Part shown: piece after piece, positions 1 to 9,673 of the stretch
Numbering within the stretch: position 1 is the first letter of the stretch
Layout: each line of letters starts with the position of its first letter
Source: Rapidithrix thailandica
GTDB taxonomy: Bacteria; Bacteroidota; Bacteroidia; Cytophagales; Flammeovirgaceae
NCBI RefSeq assembly: GCF_039710355.1
Contig: NZ_JBDKWZ010000001.1
Coordinates: 62,001 to 126,000 of the forward strand
Length of the DNA: 64,000 nt
Direction of reading: 5' to 3'
The notes under the pieces: generated by a model
The model's database searches: none
Told to the model about the DNA's origin: nothing
What the model saw: only the letters and a program-made list of their open reading frames with translations
Position numbers and translations under genes: made by a program

Positions 1-66
1 TACTGAATGATCATAATTTTACAAAAGCTGTGTGGAGTTTTTGTAAAGACAAACACTATCAATCCT

Positions 67-1710
67 ATGAAAGCATTCCTGATTATCCTTACGGTATGTG
101 CGCTACTACAAAGTACCCTCTATGCGCAACCAAGAAAAACTTCTTCAACTCCCAAACGGCCTAAACTTGTAGTAGGAATTGTGGTAGACCAAATGCGTTG
201 GGACTATCTCTATCGATACCAAGACCGTTATGGTGAGAACGGTTTCAATCGCTTGCTGAAACAAGGGTATTCATGTGCGCAAACCTTTATCAGTCACTTG
301 CCTTCGTTTACCGCAGTGGGGCATTCTACCATTTATACCGGGGCGGTACCGGCTGTACATGGCATTGTAGGAAACGAATGGATGGATCAAATCACAGGAA
401 AAAAATGGTACTGTACGGAGGATGAAAATGTACAGACGATAGGGAGCCAAAGTGATGCGGGAAAAATGTCTCCCCGGCATTTGCGGACTTCCACACTGGG
501 AGACGAATTAAGACTGGCGACAAACTTTCGCTCTAAAGTGGTAGGCGTTTCCCTGAAAGACCGGGCGGCAATATTACCGGCCGGGCACACTGCCAACGGG
601 GCCTATTGGCTGGATGATGAAAGCGGATGCTTTGTAAGCAGTACCTATTATATGAAGGAGCTTCCCGAATGGGTGAAACACTACAATGAAAAGAAAGTGC
701 CGGAGCAATTGGTGGCAAAAGGCTGGAATACTTTATACCCTCTCCGGTCCTATGTACAGAGCTCGGCAGATGATGTGAAATGGGAAGGGACCTTTAAAGG
801 GGAAGATGCGCCTGTGTTTCCTCATAACATAGCACAGATTTACAAAAAAGATCCGGGAGTGATCCGTTATACGCCTTTTGGAAACAGTCTGACATTGGAT
901 TTTGCGAAAGCAGCAGTGGAAGGGTATGCTTTGGGACAGTCAGAGGTAACCGATTTTTTAGCCATCAACTGTGCTTCTACCGATTACGTAGGGCACAAAT
1001 TCGGCCCTAATTCCATAGAAGTGGAAGATACCTATTTGCGACTGGATCAGGAGTTGGCCGGTTTTCTTAGCTTTTTAGACAAACAAATCGGAAAAGGCAA
1101 TTACCTCTTGTTTTTGACGGCTGACCATGGGGCGGCACACTCCGTGAATTTTATGAAAGAACACCGGCTACCGGCCGGCTTTTTTCAGACCAAAACCTTT
1201 ATCAAAGAGTTGAATGAGCGGTTTCTAAAAGAATTTGACGTAGAAAAATTGGTGCGTTCAGGAGTCAATTACCAGCTTCATTTTGACCATGACAAAATCG
1301 CTGCCCACCAATTGGATTTTACAGCGATCAAGGAGCAAGCCATTGCCTATTTACAAAAACAAGCGGGAGTACAGTTTGCTTTGGATATTCAAGCGGTAGG
1401 GTCGGCACCCGTACCACAGCCGGTTCGGGAAATGATTGTCAATGGCAATTTTCCAAAACGAACCGGCTCTATTATGATGATTCCCGAACCGGGCTGGTTT
1501 CAGGGGTTTACCAGAGGGACGACACATGGTACATGGAATCCTTACGATACCCATATTCCCCTTCTGTTTATGGGCTGGGGGATCCCCCATGGCGAAAGCC
1601 ATCAGCGAGTACATATGACGGATATCGCCCCTACTTTAGCGGCTCTATTACATATTCAAATGCCGAATGGAACTACCGGAAAGGTGATCCGGGAGGTATT
1701 GGATCACTAG
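67..1710 (+). CDS. pafA: PafA-type alkaline phosphatase (exported)
   Basis: A 547-residue member of the alkaline phosphatase superfamily (type I phosphodiesterase/PafA branch), expected to hydrolyse phosphate monoesters in the periplasm. The ATG at 67 gives a clean signal peptide (KAFLIILTVCALLQSTLYAQ); an in-frame ATG at 7 would put about 20 extra residues in front of it and is less likely. Residues match those known for Elizabethkingia PafA with a shift of 2-3: Asp41 (metal), Thr82 in SFTAVGHST (nucleophile), Asn in HGIVGNEW, and Lys164/Arg166 in SLKDRAAILPAGH. Later metal ligands are seen in DYVGHKFG, TADHGAA and GTTHGTW. It lies 46 bp upstream of a SusC gene on the same strand, so it probably belongs to that uptake locus. 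The enzyme class is well supported; the in vivo substrate is unknown. Confidence 0.92.
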   Translation: MKAFLIILTVCALLQSTLYAQPRKTSSTPKRPKLVVGIVVDQMRWDYLYRYQDRYGENGFNRLLKQGYSCAQTFISHLPSFTAVGHSTIYTGAVPAVHGIVGNEWMDQITGKKWYCTEDENVQTIGSQSDAGKMSPRHLRTSTLGDELRLATNFRSKVVGVSLKDRAAILPAGHTANGAYWLDDESGCFVSSTYYMKELPEWVKHYNEKKVPEQLVAKGWNTLYPLRSYVQSSADDVKWEGTFKGEDAPVFPHNIAQIYKKDPGVIRYTPFGNSLTLDFAKAAVEGYALGQSEVTDFLAINCASTDYVGHKFGPNSIEVEDTYLRLDQELAGFLSFLDKQIGKGNYLLFLTADHGAAHSVNFMKEHRLPAGFFQTKTFIKELNERFLKEFDVEKLVRSGVNYQLHFDHDKIAAHQLDFTAIKEQAIAYLQKQAGVQFALDIQAVGSAPVPQPVREMIVNGNFPKRTGSIMMIPEPGWFQGFTRGTTHGTWNPYDTHIPLLFMGWGIPHGESHQRVHMTDIAPTLAALLHIQMPNGTTGKVIREVLDH

Positions 1711-1756
1711 CCTCACTACCTGTGAACTAATCAGTTTTTTATAAATAAAGTAAATT

Positions 1757-4700
1757 ATGAGAATGAAAAATCTCTACCAATTTCACCGGTGGTATATCCA
1801 TTGGGTGCAAAGGATGTTATTGTCTTGTTTACTCTGTTGCCTGGTGACCAGTGCCTGGGCACAAGAGGTGCAAATTAGCGGACAGGTGGTGTCAGCCGAT
1901 GATTCTCAACCCCTATTAGGGGCTTCCATTAGAGTGAAAGGAACAGCCAACGGATCAGTGACGGATATGGACGGTTCTTTCAAATTAAATGTACCCCAAG
2001 GGGCAATTTTAGTCTTTAGTTATATCGGATATCTCAATCAGGAAATAGAAGTAAGGGATCAAAGCTTTTTGAAAGTTGCTTTGGAAGCAGATGTACAAGT
2101 GTTGAATTCTGTGGTGGTAGTGGGTTATGGTACACAAAAGAAAGAAAGCCTTACCGGATCGATTGCCACGATGGAATTGACGACCAAAGAAAACCAGCCC
2201 ATCACCAATATCAGTAATGCTTTGCAAGGCATGCCCGGCTTGCACGTCAACTTATCGAACAGTATGCCGGGGGTAGACCGGGCCAGGATTCGGATCAGAG
2301 GAGTAGGAACCTTGAACAATAGCGATCCCTTGGTGTTGGTAGACGGTATTGAGTATCCGATGGATGAATTGAATCCTGATGACATCGCGAGTATCTCCGT
2401 ATTAAAAGATGCTTCGGCGGCAATCTATGGCTCACGGGCAGCCAATGGTGTTATTTTGGTGACTACCAAGAAGGGAAACGACAGGTCACAGGTGAACTAC
2501 AATTATTACTTTGGCGTGCAAAAGCCCACCACGCTTCCCGATGCCATATGGGACCCTATCGCCTATATGAAATTAAAAAATGAGGCGGCACTGAACAGTG
2601 GAAAAACCAAACCTCAATATTCCGATGCACAGATTCAGGAGTATGAAGAGGGAATGAGTTCTGACCCCTACTTATATCCGGCCAGCAACTGGTTTGACAT
2701 TGCTCTGGAAAACGGGTATGTACAAAAGCATAACCTTAGTGTATCGGGAGGGTCGGACAAATTCAAGTACCGTTTGGCTTTGGGATATTTAGACCGGGAA
2801 GGGGTTATTATCGGACCTAACAATCATGAAAAGAAGTATTCCATAGGGTTGAACACTTCGGCAAAAGTGAATAAAAAACTGGAAGTAGGATTGACCTTGA
2901 ACGGTTATTACCGCTACTATACCCAACCCTCTTATACCAACGGAAGTTTTTGGAAGTATTTGATGCGTACCTTGCCCATTATGCCGGATAGGTTAGAAGA
3001 CGGTAGCTATGGGTATACCTGGTTGAGAACCTCCGGCCGGAATAATTGGGAACATCCTACCATGATAGCCAAAGAGGGTTCTTATAAAAAAGATGTACAG
3101 CGTTTTCTCTCGACTGTATATGCCAATTATAAATTGCCATTGGATATCAATTACCATGTTAAATTCGGAATCGACAAATACGATGGTTATTTAAAGCGCT
3201 TCATTCCCCAAATGGTGAAAAAGCAGTCGAAAACCGGACAACTCTATAATTGGAACAACCCGGCAACGGCTCCCCGGGTATACAACAATGATTACAACGA
3301 CCTGAACATACACTTTTACAATACCTTGCAATGGCAAAAGGTGATTGCGGAAAAGCACGACCTCTCTTTAATGCTAGGGGCTAGTTATGACAAGTTCGGA
3401 AACTCCAGTTTCGGAGCGCAAATGACCGGTTACCTGGATGCCTCTCTCACGGCACTGGATGCCGGTACCGAGCGCCTGGATATTTTTGGCAATTCCACCA
3501 AGGACGTATTGATGTCCTATTTCGGTCGCTTGAATTATATGTTTGATGAAAAGTACCTGTTAGAAGCCGCTTTCCGTTACGATGGTTCTTCCCGCTTTGC
3601 TCCCGGAAATCGTTGGGGCTTTTTCCCTTCCTTATCTGCCGGGTGGCGATTGGATAAGGAAGCTTTCTTAGAAGGAGTATCTGTAATCGACTTGTTGAAA
3701 TTAAGAGCTTCTGTTGGGATATTGGGTAATCAGGCAGTGCCTTTATATAGTTATGAAAACTCCATCACTTTGGGGCATAACTACAGTTTCGGAGGGCAAT
3801 TGGCTTCGGGAGCAGCGGCTACGGCTTACGCTGACCCAAGCATTTCATGGGAAACTACTACTACCTATAACATCGGGGTAGACCTGGACCTTTGGGAAAG
3901 TAAATTGAGCATTACTGCAGATTATTATAAAAAGCGCACGGAGGGTATCTTACGTACGGTAAACTTGCCGGCACAAGTAGGGAATTTATCCGGACCCAAG
4001 CAAAACGTAGGGGTTGTGGACAATTCAGGGTATGAATTGACCGCGCAATACCGCAACCAACTGGGGCCTCTGCAGTATACCCTACGCGGAAATATGGCTT
4101 ATAATGAAAATGAAGTGGTGGATCTGGATGGGCAAATCCTATACAGTGACGGCACCAACTTGCCAACGATTACCCAGGAAGGTTATCCGATGAACTCGTA
4201 CTTTGTATTGGATGCCATCGGTATCTTCCAATCGGACGATGAGGTGGCCAATCATGCGTATCAAAGTAAAAATACCCGGGCCGGTTATATTAAATACAGA
4301 GATGTGAACGAAGACGGCATCATCAATGGCGATGACCGGGTGCTTGTAAACAGCTCTTCCGTCATGCCCAAGTACACCTACGGATTTGGTGTAAATCTGG
4401 AATACAAAGGGGTGAGTTTGAGTGCGGATTTTCAGGGAGTAGGAGGGGTGAAAATATACCCTACGGCCAACCTGGCTTTCCCTTTCAATAACGGGGCCAA
4501 CGCCACTTGGGACTGGGTGCATGATTCCTGGACGCCGGACAGACCAAATGCCAGTCTGCCCATTGTCACCGAAAGTACCGGTAAAAGAGACAATTTCCAG
4601 AATTCGGATTTTTGGTTGAGAGACGGTTCGTACTTGCGACTAAAAAATATCCAGTTGAGCTATAACCTGCCAAGTGCTTGGCTAGCCAAATTGAAGATCC

Positions 4701-4849
4701 AACGGATGAGCGTCTTTGTCAATGCTCAAAACTGGTTGACCTTCACGAAATACAAAGATTTTGATCCCGAATCAGTGTTAAATGCCAGCACATTGTATCA
4801 CTACCCTATGCTGAAAACTTTCAGTACCGGGGCAAACATCACTCTTTAA
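1757..4849 (+). CDS. SusC/RagA-family TonB-linked outer membrane transporter
   Basis: A 1030-residue outer-membrane nutrient transporter. After a signal peptide ending in TSAWA comes a carboxypeptidase-regulatory-like beta domain (about residues 39-110, from ISGQVVSADDSQPLLGASI). The TonB-box region VVVVGYGTQKKESLTGSI and the plug follow, with the typical motif VLKDASAAIYGSRAANGVIL, and then the 22-strand barrel. The C-terminus ends in an aromatic-rich pattern as expected for barrel insertion. There is no N-terminal STN domain, so it is not expected to signal through a FecR partner, unlike the second SusC in this window. It is followed after about 12 bp by SusD. The neighbouring phosphatase and phosphodiesterase suggest a phosphorylated ligand, which is inference only. 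Confidence 0.95.
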   Translation: MRMKNLYQFHRWYIHWVQRMLLSCLLCCLVTSAWAQEVQISGQVVSADDSQPLLGASIRVKGTANGSVTDMDGSFKLNVPQGAILVFSYIGYLNQEIEVRDQSFLKVALEADVQVLNSVVVVGYGTQKKESLTGSIATMELTTKENQPITNISNALQGMPGLHVNLSNSMPGVDRARIRIRGVGTLNNSDPLVLVDGIEYPMDELNPDDIASISVLKDASAAIYGSRAANGVILVTTKKGNDRSQVNYNYYFGVQKPTTLPDAIWDPIAYMKLKNEAALNSGKTKPQYSDAQIQEYEEGMSSDPYLYPASNWFDIALENGYVQKHNLSVSGGSDKFKYRLALGYLDREGVIIGPNNHEKKYSIGLNTSAKVNKKLEVGLTLNGYYRYYTQPSYTNGSFWKYLMRTLPIMPDRLEDGSYGYTWLRTSGRNNWEHPTMIAKEGSYKKDVQRFLSTVYANYKLPLDINYHVKFGIDKYDGYLKRFIPQMVKKQSKTGQLYNWNNPATAPRVYNNDYNDLNIHFYNTLQWQKVIAEKHDLSLMLGASYDKFGNSSFGAQMTGYLDASLTALDAGTERLDIFGNSTKDVLMSYFGRLNYMFDEKYLLEAAFRYDGSSRFAPGNRWGFFPSLSAGWRLDKEAFLEGVSVIDLLKLRASVGILGNQAVPLYSYENSITLGHNYSFGGQLASGAAATAYADPSISWETTTTYNIGVDLDLWESKLSITADYYKKRTEGILRTVNLPAQVGNLSGPKQNVGVVDNSGYELTAQYRNQLGPLQYTLRGNMAYNENEVVDLDGQILYSDGTNLPTITQEGYPMNSYFVLDAIGIFQSDDEVANHAYQSKNTRAGYIKYRDVNEDGIINGDDRVLVNSSSVMPKYTYGFGVNLEYKGVSLSADFQGVGGVKIYPTANLAFPFNNGANATWDWVHDSWTPDRPNASLPIVTESTGKRDNFQNSDFWLRDGSYLRLKNIQLSYNLPSAWLAKLKIQRMSVFVNAQNWLTFTKYKDFDPESVLNASTLYHYPMLKTFSTGANITL

Positions 4850-4861
4850 TCATTGAAAACT

Positions 4862-6442
4862 ATGTTGGTTATAAAATATACATTCAAAAACCTATGGTTG
4901 GCAGGTATGGCTTCGCTATGCATTTTGTTGACAAGCTGTGATCCGGATTTGTTAGATACCCAGCCGGAAAACAAATATGTGGAAAGTAATTTTTGGAAGT
5001 CGAAAGAAGCGGCTTATGCAGCTTTGACCGCTTGCTATGCGCCATTGGGTTATTCGGGCGTGTACGGAGGCGATGCCACTCCTTTATGGGAAGAAACAGC
5101 CACGCCTAATAGTTACAACGAAACCAATTCCATGAGTTTTAATGCTTTGGCCAGTGGACAACATTCCGCCTCTACCGGAGGGGTGATTTCCAGTCGTTGG
5201 AATCACTGTTATTCAGGAATCGGACGGTGTAATACTTTACTGGCCAGAATAGACGAAGTGGAAATGGATGAAGAAGAAAAAGTCCGTATGAAGGGAGAAG
5301 CTCACTTCTTAAGAGCTTTGTACTATTTTATATTACGCACGTATTATGGGGATGCACCTTTGGTGTTGGATCCGCCTGTGCGGGAACATTCTGATTTGCC
5401 AAGAACCCCTGCTTCCGAAGTAATACAACAAGTATTGACAGACTTGGAAACGGCATCGGACGTACTGCCATGGAGCTATGGAAGCAGTGATTTGGGTAGA
5501 GTTACCAAAGGGGCCGCTATGGCACTCAAAGCCAGGGTATTGTTTTACGAAGCCAGCCCTTTGTTTAATCCGCAAAATGACATGAATCGCTGGAAAACAG
5601 CCATGGAGGCGGCCAAAGCGGTGATGGATGTGGCCGATGAAGCCGGATATGACTTGTATCCTGATTACCGGGCACTGTTTTTACCGGAAAACGAACATAA
5701 CGAAGAAGTTATCTTTGATGTGCAGTTTATCTATCCGGACGGAGGAAACTCTTTTGACTTAATTTGCCGGCAGTATAATACCAATGCACCATTGCTCGAT
5801 TTGGCCAATGCATATTTGATGGAAGACGGTTTGCCTTCTGACTTGTCTCCCTTATTTGATGCTGCGAATCCCTACGAGAATCGCGACCCACGCTTTTACG
5901 CAACCGTAGTTTTTCCGGGAGATACTTTTATGGGGGAAGAGGTCAGTGAAACCCGTTTTGCCATCACAGGTTTCGGACAGAAAAAATACAGTATTTACGA
6001 TGAAGAAGCAGCCCCGGCAGACAAGGCTGATTTGAAGAGCAAACAGTCTGAAACCAATTATATCGTATTGCGCTATGCGGATATTTTGATGATGTATGCC
6101 GAAGCGAAAAACGAATTTTCAGGTCCGGATGCGGAAGTGTATGCGGCACTGAATGCTTTGAGAACACGGGTAGGTATGCCGGTTTTGAACTCGGGACATA
6201 GCCAACAGGAAATGAGAGAAGTCATCCGTCATGAGCGTAGAATAGAATTTGCCGGTGAGGGATTGTATTACAATGATATTAGAAGGTGGATGATTGCGGA
6301 GCAGGTTTTGGACGGCCCTATTTATACATGGGACAAAAAACAATTGGAAATACGGAAGTTCGATAAAAACCGGGACTACTGGTGGCCGGTTCCTCAAGCG
6401 GAACTCGATCTGACCGATATGGAACAAAATACCGGGTATTGA
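4862..6442 (+). CDS. SusD/RagB-family nutrient-binding lipoprotein
   Basis: A surface lipoprotein of about 526 residues that caps the upstream SusC and binds ligand. The signal peptide ends in a lipobox (CILLTSC) followed by DPDLLDTQPEN, the usual SusD start. The TPR-like helical scaffold is visible in AHFLRALYYFILRTYYGDAPLV and in the C-terminal RagB part with NDIRRWMIAEQVL. Two starts are possible: TTG at 4853, 4 bp after the SusC stop, or ATG at 4862; the ATG is chosen. The spacing shows translational linkage with SusC. The ligand cannot be read from the sequence. Confidence 0.93.
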   Translation: MLVIKYTFKNLWLAGMASLCILLTSCDPDLLDTQPENKYVESNFWKSKEAAYAALTACYAPLGYSGVYGGDATPLWEETATPNSYNETNSMSFNALASGQHSASTGGVISSRWNHCYSGIGRCNTLLARIDEVEMDEEEKVRMKGEAHFLRALYYFILRTYYGDAPLVLDPPVREHSDLPRTPASEVIQQVLTDLETASDVLPWSYGSSDLGRVTKGAAMALKARVLFYEASPLFNPQNDMNRWKTAMEAAKAVMDVADEAGYDLYPDYRALFLPENEHNEEVIFDVQFIYPDGGNSFDLICRQYNTNAPLLDLANAYLMEDGLPSDLSPLFDAANPYENRDPRFYATVVFPGDTFMGEEVSETRFAITGFGQKKYSIYDEEAAPADKADLKSKQSETNYIVLRYADILMMYAEAKNEFSGPDAEVYAALNALRTRVGMPVLNSGHSQQEMREVIRHERRIEFAGEGLYYNDIRRWMIAEQVLDGPIYTWDKKQLEIRKFDKNRDYWWPVPQAELDLTDMEQNTGY

Positions 6443-6783
6443 TTAGCTCAAATTGCGTGCTCTCATCAGCCACATGAGGTTTCTATTGGGTGAATGAGTG
6501 AAATAGTGAATGAGTGATTGAGTGAAATAGTGAATGAGTGAAATAGTGATTGGGATACTCAATATTTTTCGGAGAAAAGGCGAACCACTGATGGACACCG
6601 GTCATTTTTGGTTGCTTTACCTTTGTTTTCACTCATTCATTCACCAAATGCTTCCCATGCAACTACTTGAATTAATCGACAAATGAGTGAGAGGATGAAT
6701 GCCTGACCGAGCCATCGGATAGCCGGGGCTTGGTCAGTTATGTGATTCCATCTAAATCCAAATCATAAAAATCTGCTGTACTT
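6443..6783. other. Intergenic region with octamer array
   Basis: 341 bp without a gene between SusD and the phosphodiesterase. It contains the eight-unit GTGA octamer array (6490-6553). At 6627-6646 lies a stretch (TTTTCACTCATTCATTCACC) that is partly complementary to the array, so the transcript could fold back. No clear intrinsic terminator and no further coding potential were seen. Confidence 0.6.
6490..6553 (+). repeat. GTGA-type 8-nt tandem array (8 units)
   Basis: Eight consecutive 8-nt units that all begin with GTGA: GTGAATGA (three times), GTGAAATA (three times), GTGATTGA and GTGATTGG. It starts 47 bp after the SusD stop and reads in the sense direction of that gene. The same unit class occurs at 38933-39020 on the other strand behind another gene. 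This is too short in period and lacks spacers, so it is not CRISPR. Confidence 0.85.
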
Positions 6784-7575
6784 ATGAACAAATATTTGAA
6801 ATTAACACTATTACTATTTTCCGTACTTGTATTGAACCGGGTTCAGGCAAATGCACAGGCTTTGTTGGTTGCCCATCGCGGGGCTTCCTTCCGGGCTCCT
6901 GAAAATACGTTGGCTTCGGTAGAGTTGGCCTGGAAGCTGGGGGCCAAAGCCGTGGAAATTGATGTACACCTTTCTAAAGACGGTAAAATCATGGTGAATC
7001 ATGACAAAAACACCCAGCGTACCGGAGAAAAGAAACTGCTTATCAAAGAGGCTCTTTCGAATGACTTGCGTAAATTGGATGTAGGCAGTTTTAAACATAA
7101 AAAATACAAAGGTGAGCAAATTCCATTTTTGGAAGAAGTGATGGCTACCGTTCCGGAGGACGGTAAATTATTTATAGAAGTGAAATGCGGACCTGAAGTA
7201 TTGGAAACGTTAAAAGAGAATATTGCTCAGAGTGGAAAACAAGGGCAAATGGTCATCATTAGTTTTAGTAAAAAAGTAGTGACGCAAGCCAAGGCTGTCC
7301 TGCCCGAAGTGCCGGTGTATTGGCTGCGGGGAAATTATAAAGCGCATTCGCTTGAGGAGATTATTCAAATCGTAAAAGAGCATAATCTGGATGGCTTGGA
7401 TGTAAGTTATAAGTTGGTTACTCCTGCTTTTGCAGAGCGAATGAAGCAAGAAAAGATTGCCGTTTTTGTGTATACTGTCAATGATCCGGAGCTGGCCCAA
7501 CAGTTGGTTGACAATGGAGTACAGGGGATTACCACCGACCGGCCCGGATGGTTGCGGAAAAAGCTAAAGCTCTGA
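6784..7575 (+). CDS. Glycerophosphodiester phosphodiesterase (exported)
   Basis: A 263-residue GDPD-family TIM-barrel enzyme with a signal peptide (LTLLLFSVLVLNRVQANAQ), so probably periplasmic. It cleaves deacylated phospholipids such as glycerophosphocholine or glycerophosphoinositol into glycerol-3-phosphate and the alcohol. Family motifs are intact: AHRGASFRAPENT (catalytic His-Arg), EIDVHLSKDG and NHDK (metal ligands and second catalytic His), FIEVKCG (Glu-x-Lys) and the C-terminal VYTVNDPE with GVQGITTDRP. Its length matches compact bacterial GDPDs. It follows the phosphatase-SusC-SusD genes on the same strand, consistent with phosphodiester breakdown and uptake, although the 341-bp gap leaves co-transcription open. 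A terminator lies about 120 bp downstream. Confidence 0.93.
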   Translation: MNKYLKLTLLLFSVLVLNRVQANAQALLVAHRGASFRAPENTLASVELAWKLGAKAVEIDVHLSKDGKIMVNHDKNTQRTGEKKLLIKEALSNDLRKLDVGSFKHKKYKGEQIPFLEEVMATVPEDGKLFIEVKCGPEVLETLKENIAQSGKQGQMVIISFSKKVVTQAKAVLPEVPVYWLRGNYKAHSLEEIIQIVKEHNLDGLDVSYKLVTPAFAERMKQEKIAVFVYTVNDPELAQQLVDNGVQGITTDRPGWLRKKLKL

Positions 7576-7999
7576 GTAACAGATTTACGACAAATGAAAA
7601 CAGGTTCAACAAAATAATTCTGTTAGAGATAACCCTGCTGTTTGTTGTATACAACCTGATTGTTGATCTTTTGCTAAGTGAGCATCGGGTTTTTTACAAA
7701 TTGGAGCCTTCCCCTGAGCTTCAATTTTTTTTTTGAGGTTTACTTTGTAACTGAAATTTATATTGCGTACATTAAGGTATATTATTAGCGGTAATAAGAA
7801 TTATTTTTTCAACTTTTAAATAGCGCTATTTTTACGAATTACCTGTCTTTGAATTTCCCGGAAATAATCCGATACACTCCTTAAAATCATCACCTTAATT
7901 ACTTTTTAGAGGGCTCATTTTTTATGCGAAATGAGGGGAGTCTTACTGTGCCCATAAAATACCTTCCAAAAAAATATTCACTTTAAACTTCTGCAAAAA
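7576..7999. other. Intergenic region with terminator
   Basis: 424 bp without a convincing gene. It holds an intrinsic terminator for the phosphodiesterase at 7698-7734 and a single 12-bp perfect palindrome GTTGTATACAAC at 7644-7655. The AT-rich remainder (7740-7999) presumably contains the promoter of the next operon, but no good TAnnTTTG element could be fixed. Confidence 0.5.
7698..7734 (+). terminator. Intrinsic terminator after the phosphodiesterase
   Basis: A 10-bp stem, AAATTGGAGC with GCTTCAATTT (one G-T pair), closes a loop of about 10 nt and runs into a stretch of ten T. It ends the phosphatase-SusCD-phosphodiesterase block. Confidence 0.8.
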
Positions 8000-9655
8000 A
8001 TGTTTGGAAACAAAAAAACTTCATCTTCGCCTTATGATATTGAAACCAGGGAATGTGATGTGTTTATAGCCGGGGCGGGCCCTATTGGTTGTGCTTTTGC
8101 CAGAAAGCTGGCTGAATTGGGGCATAATGTGCTGATGGTGGATACTGGGGCAAAGTTGTCGCCTAAACCAGGGGAACACTTAAAGAATGCGTTTATTTAC
8201 CAAAGGAATGTGGATTCTTTTGCTTCGGTGATCCGGGGGCATCTGCAAACCTTGTCTATTCCTACCAGTGACCAACCTGTATTAACGTTGGACCCGGCCG
8301 CCTTTTCCGTAGATTTAGCCAATCCCGATTACAAAGGTTTTGTGATGAACGGACAGAACCCGGATCAGGTACCGTATCATAACCTGTCAGGTTCAGCCGC
8401 TACTTATGCAGTAGGAGGGATGGCCACTCATTGGACCTGTGCTTGCCCCAGGCATCACCCTACCATTGAACGAACCAGCTTACTTTCCGATGCGGAGTGG
8501 AATACTTTGTACCCTCAGGCCGAAGCGCTTCTAAACGTTCATAACGATCAGTTTGACAACTCTATCCGGCATACGGTAGTCAAAGAGGCGTTACAGGAAG
8601 AATTTACAGAAATTAAGGACCCGTACCGCCCACAAAGTCTTCCGCTAGCGGTACAGCGAAGAACAGACAATTCGGAATTTGTAACATGGAGTGGAGCGGA
8701 CACCGTATTGGGTGAGTTGGCCAATAACCCGAATTATTATCAGGATAAGTCGGGTGGAGTTTTGGAAATTGTAGAACAACACCAACTGAAAAAGGTGATT
8801 AAAAACGGTTCGGCCACCTCGATTGATTATGCTGTTGTCCAAAACCTGTTGGAGTGGAAAGAAGTACATGTGAAAGCCAAAGTGTATATCATTGCCGCCG
8901 GTACTGTTTTGATCAACCAAATTCTGTTCAATTCGGAAATAGATGCCCCGAATTCCGGATTGTACTTGAGCGAACAGCCCATGGCTTTCTGCCAAGTGGT
9001 CATGTTGAACGATATCCTGGACAAAATCCGTCAAGATCCCAGGTTTGCTGACCGCGTCCAGCAACACCAACAAGAAAATCCACACGATCCGATTCCGATA
9101 CCTACACACGACCCGGAGCCTCAAGCTTGGATTCCTGTTTCTGAAAACCGGCCTTGGCATTGTCAAATTCACCGGGATGCATTTGCCTATGGTGACTTAC
9201 GACCCAATGTGGACAGCCGCGTGATTGTGGATTTGCGTTGGTTCGGTATTGTGAGCCAACAGCGCGACAGTAAAGTGACGTTCAGTCATAAATTCAAAGA
9301 TACCTTTGGTATGCCACAGCCTACCTTTGAGTTTGATATGATCCATGAAGACCGCAACCGCCAGCATGATATGATGGAAGATATGTTGAGAGCAGCCCAC
9401 TGTCTGGGTGGTTTCTTGCCTGGTTCCGAACCGCAGTTTATGTCTCCTGGCCTCACTTTGCATATCCACGGGACAGCCCGGATGGGAGATAACCCTAATG
9501 ACAGTGTGGTAGATACCAATTCACAGGTTTGGGGGATGGATAACCTCTTTTTGGGAGGAAACGGCTTGATTCCCAGAGGAACGGCCAGTAACCCTACCTT
9601 AACCAGTGTGGCCTTTGCCTTGAAGGCAGCAGGATATATCGACAGTATTTTATAA
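8000..9655 (+). CDS. GMC oxidoreductase, pyranose 2-oxidase-like
   Basis: A 551-residue FAD enzyme of the glucose-methanol-choline family. The dinucleotide fold is at the start (FIAGAGPIGCAFARKLAELG, about residues 22-41). The segment AVGGMATHWTCACPRHH closely resembles the flavinylation motif of fungal pyranose 2-oxidase, with His144 in the place of the histidine that binds FAD covalently. The C-terminal catalytic pair is present: His488 in HIHGTARMG and Asn531 in ASNPTLTSVAFALK. There is no signal peptide, so it is cytoplasmic, where a dehydrogenase with another electron acceptor is as likely as an H2O2-producing oxidase. It is followed after 18 bp by an IolE-like dehydratase, so its product may be a keto-cyclitol or keto-sugar for that enzyme (inference). 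C-glycoside 3-oxidases are an alternative relative. Confidence 0.85.
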   Translation: MFGNKKTSSSPYDIETRECDVFIAGAGPIGCAFARKLAELGHNVLMVDTGAKLSPKPGEHLKNAFIYQRNVDSFASVIRGHLQTLSIPTSDQPVLTLDPAAFSVDLANPDYKGFVMNGQNPDQVPYHNLSGSAATYAVGGMATHWTCACPRHHPTIERTSLLSDAEWNTLYPQAEALLNVHNDQFDNSIRHTVVKEALQEEFTEIKDPYRPQSLPLAVQRRTDNSEFVTWSGADTVLGELANNPNYYQDKSGGVLEIVEQHQLKKVIKNGSATSIDYAVVQNLLEWKEVHVKAKVYIIAAGTVLINQILFNSEIDAPNSGLYLSEQPMAFCQVVMLNDILDKIRQDPRFADRVQQHQQENPHDPIPIPTHDPEPQAWIPVSENRPWHCQIHRDAFAYGDLRPNVDSRVIVDLRWFGIVSQQRDSKVTFSHKFKDTFGMPQPTFEFDMIHEDRNRQHDMMEDMLRAAHCLGGFLPGSEPQFMSPGLTLHIHGTARMGDNPNDSVVDTNSQVWGMDNLFLGGNGLIPRGTASNPTLTSVAFALKAAGYIDSIL

Positions 9656-9673
9656 CCGGAAATCTCTCAGATC

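Noticed and set aside
7644..7655. Palindrome GTTGTATACAAC as an operator
   Set aside because: Only one copy was seen, it lies before a terminator and not near a start codon, and 12-bp palindromes arise by chance.
7548..7736. Open frame of 62 codons behind the phosphodiesterase
   Set aside because: It overlaps the end of that gene in another frame, has low-complexity ends and runs through the intrinsic terminator.
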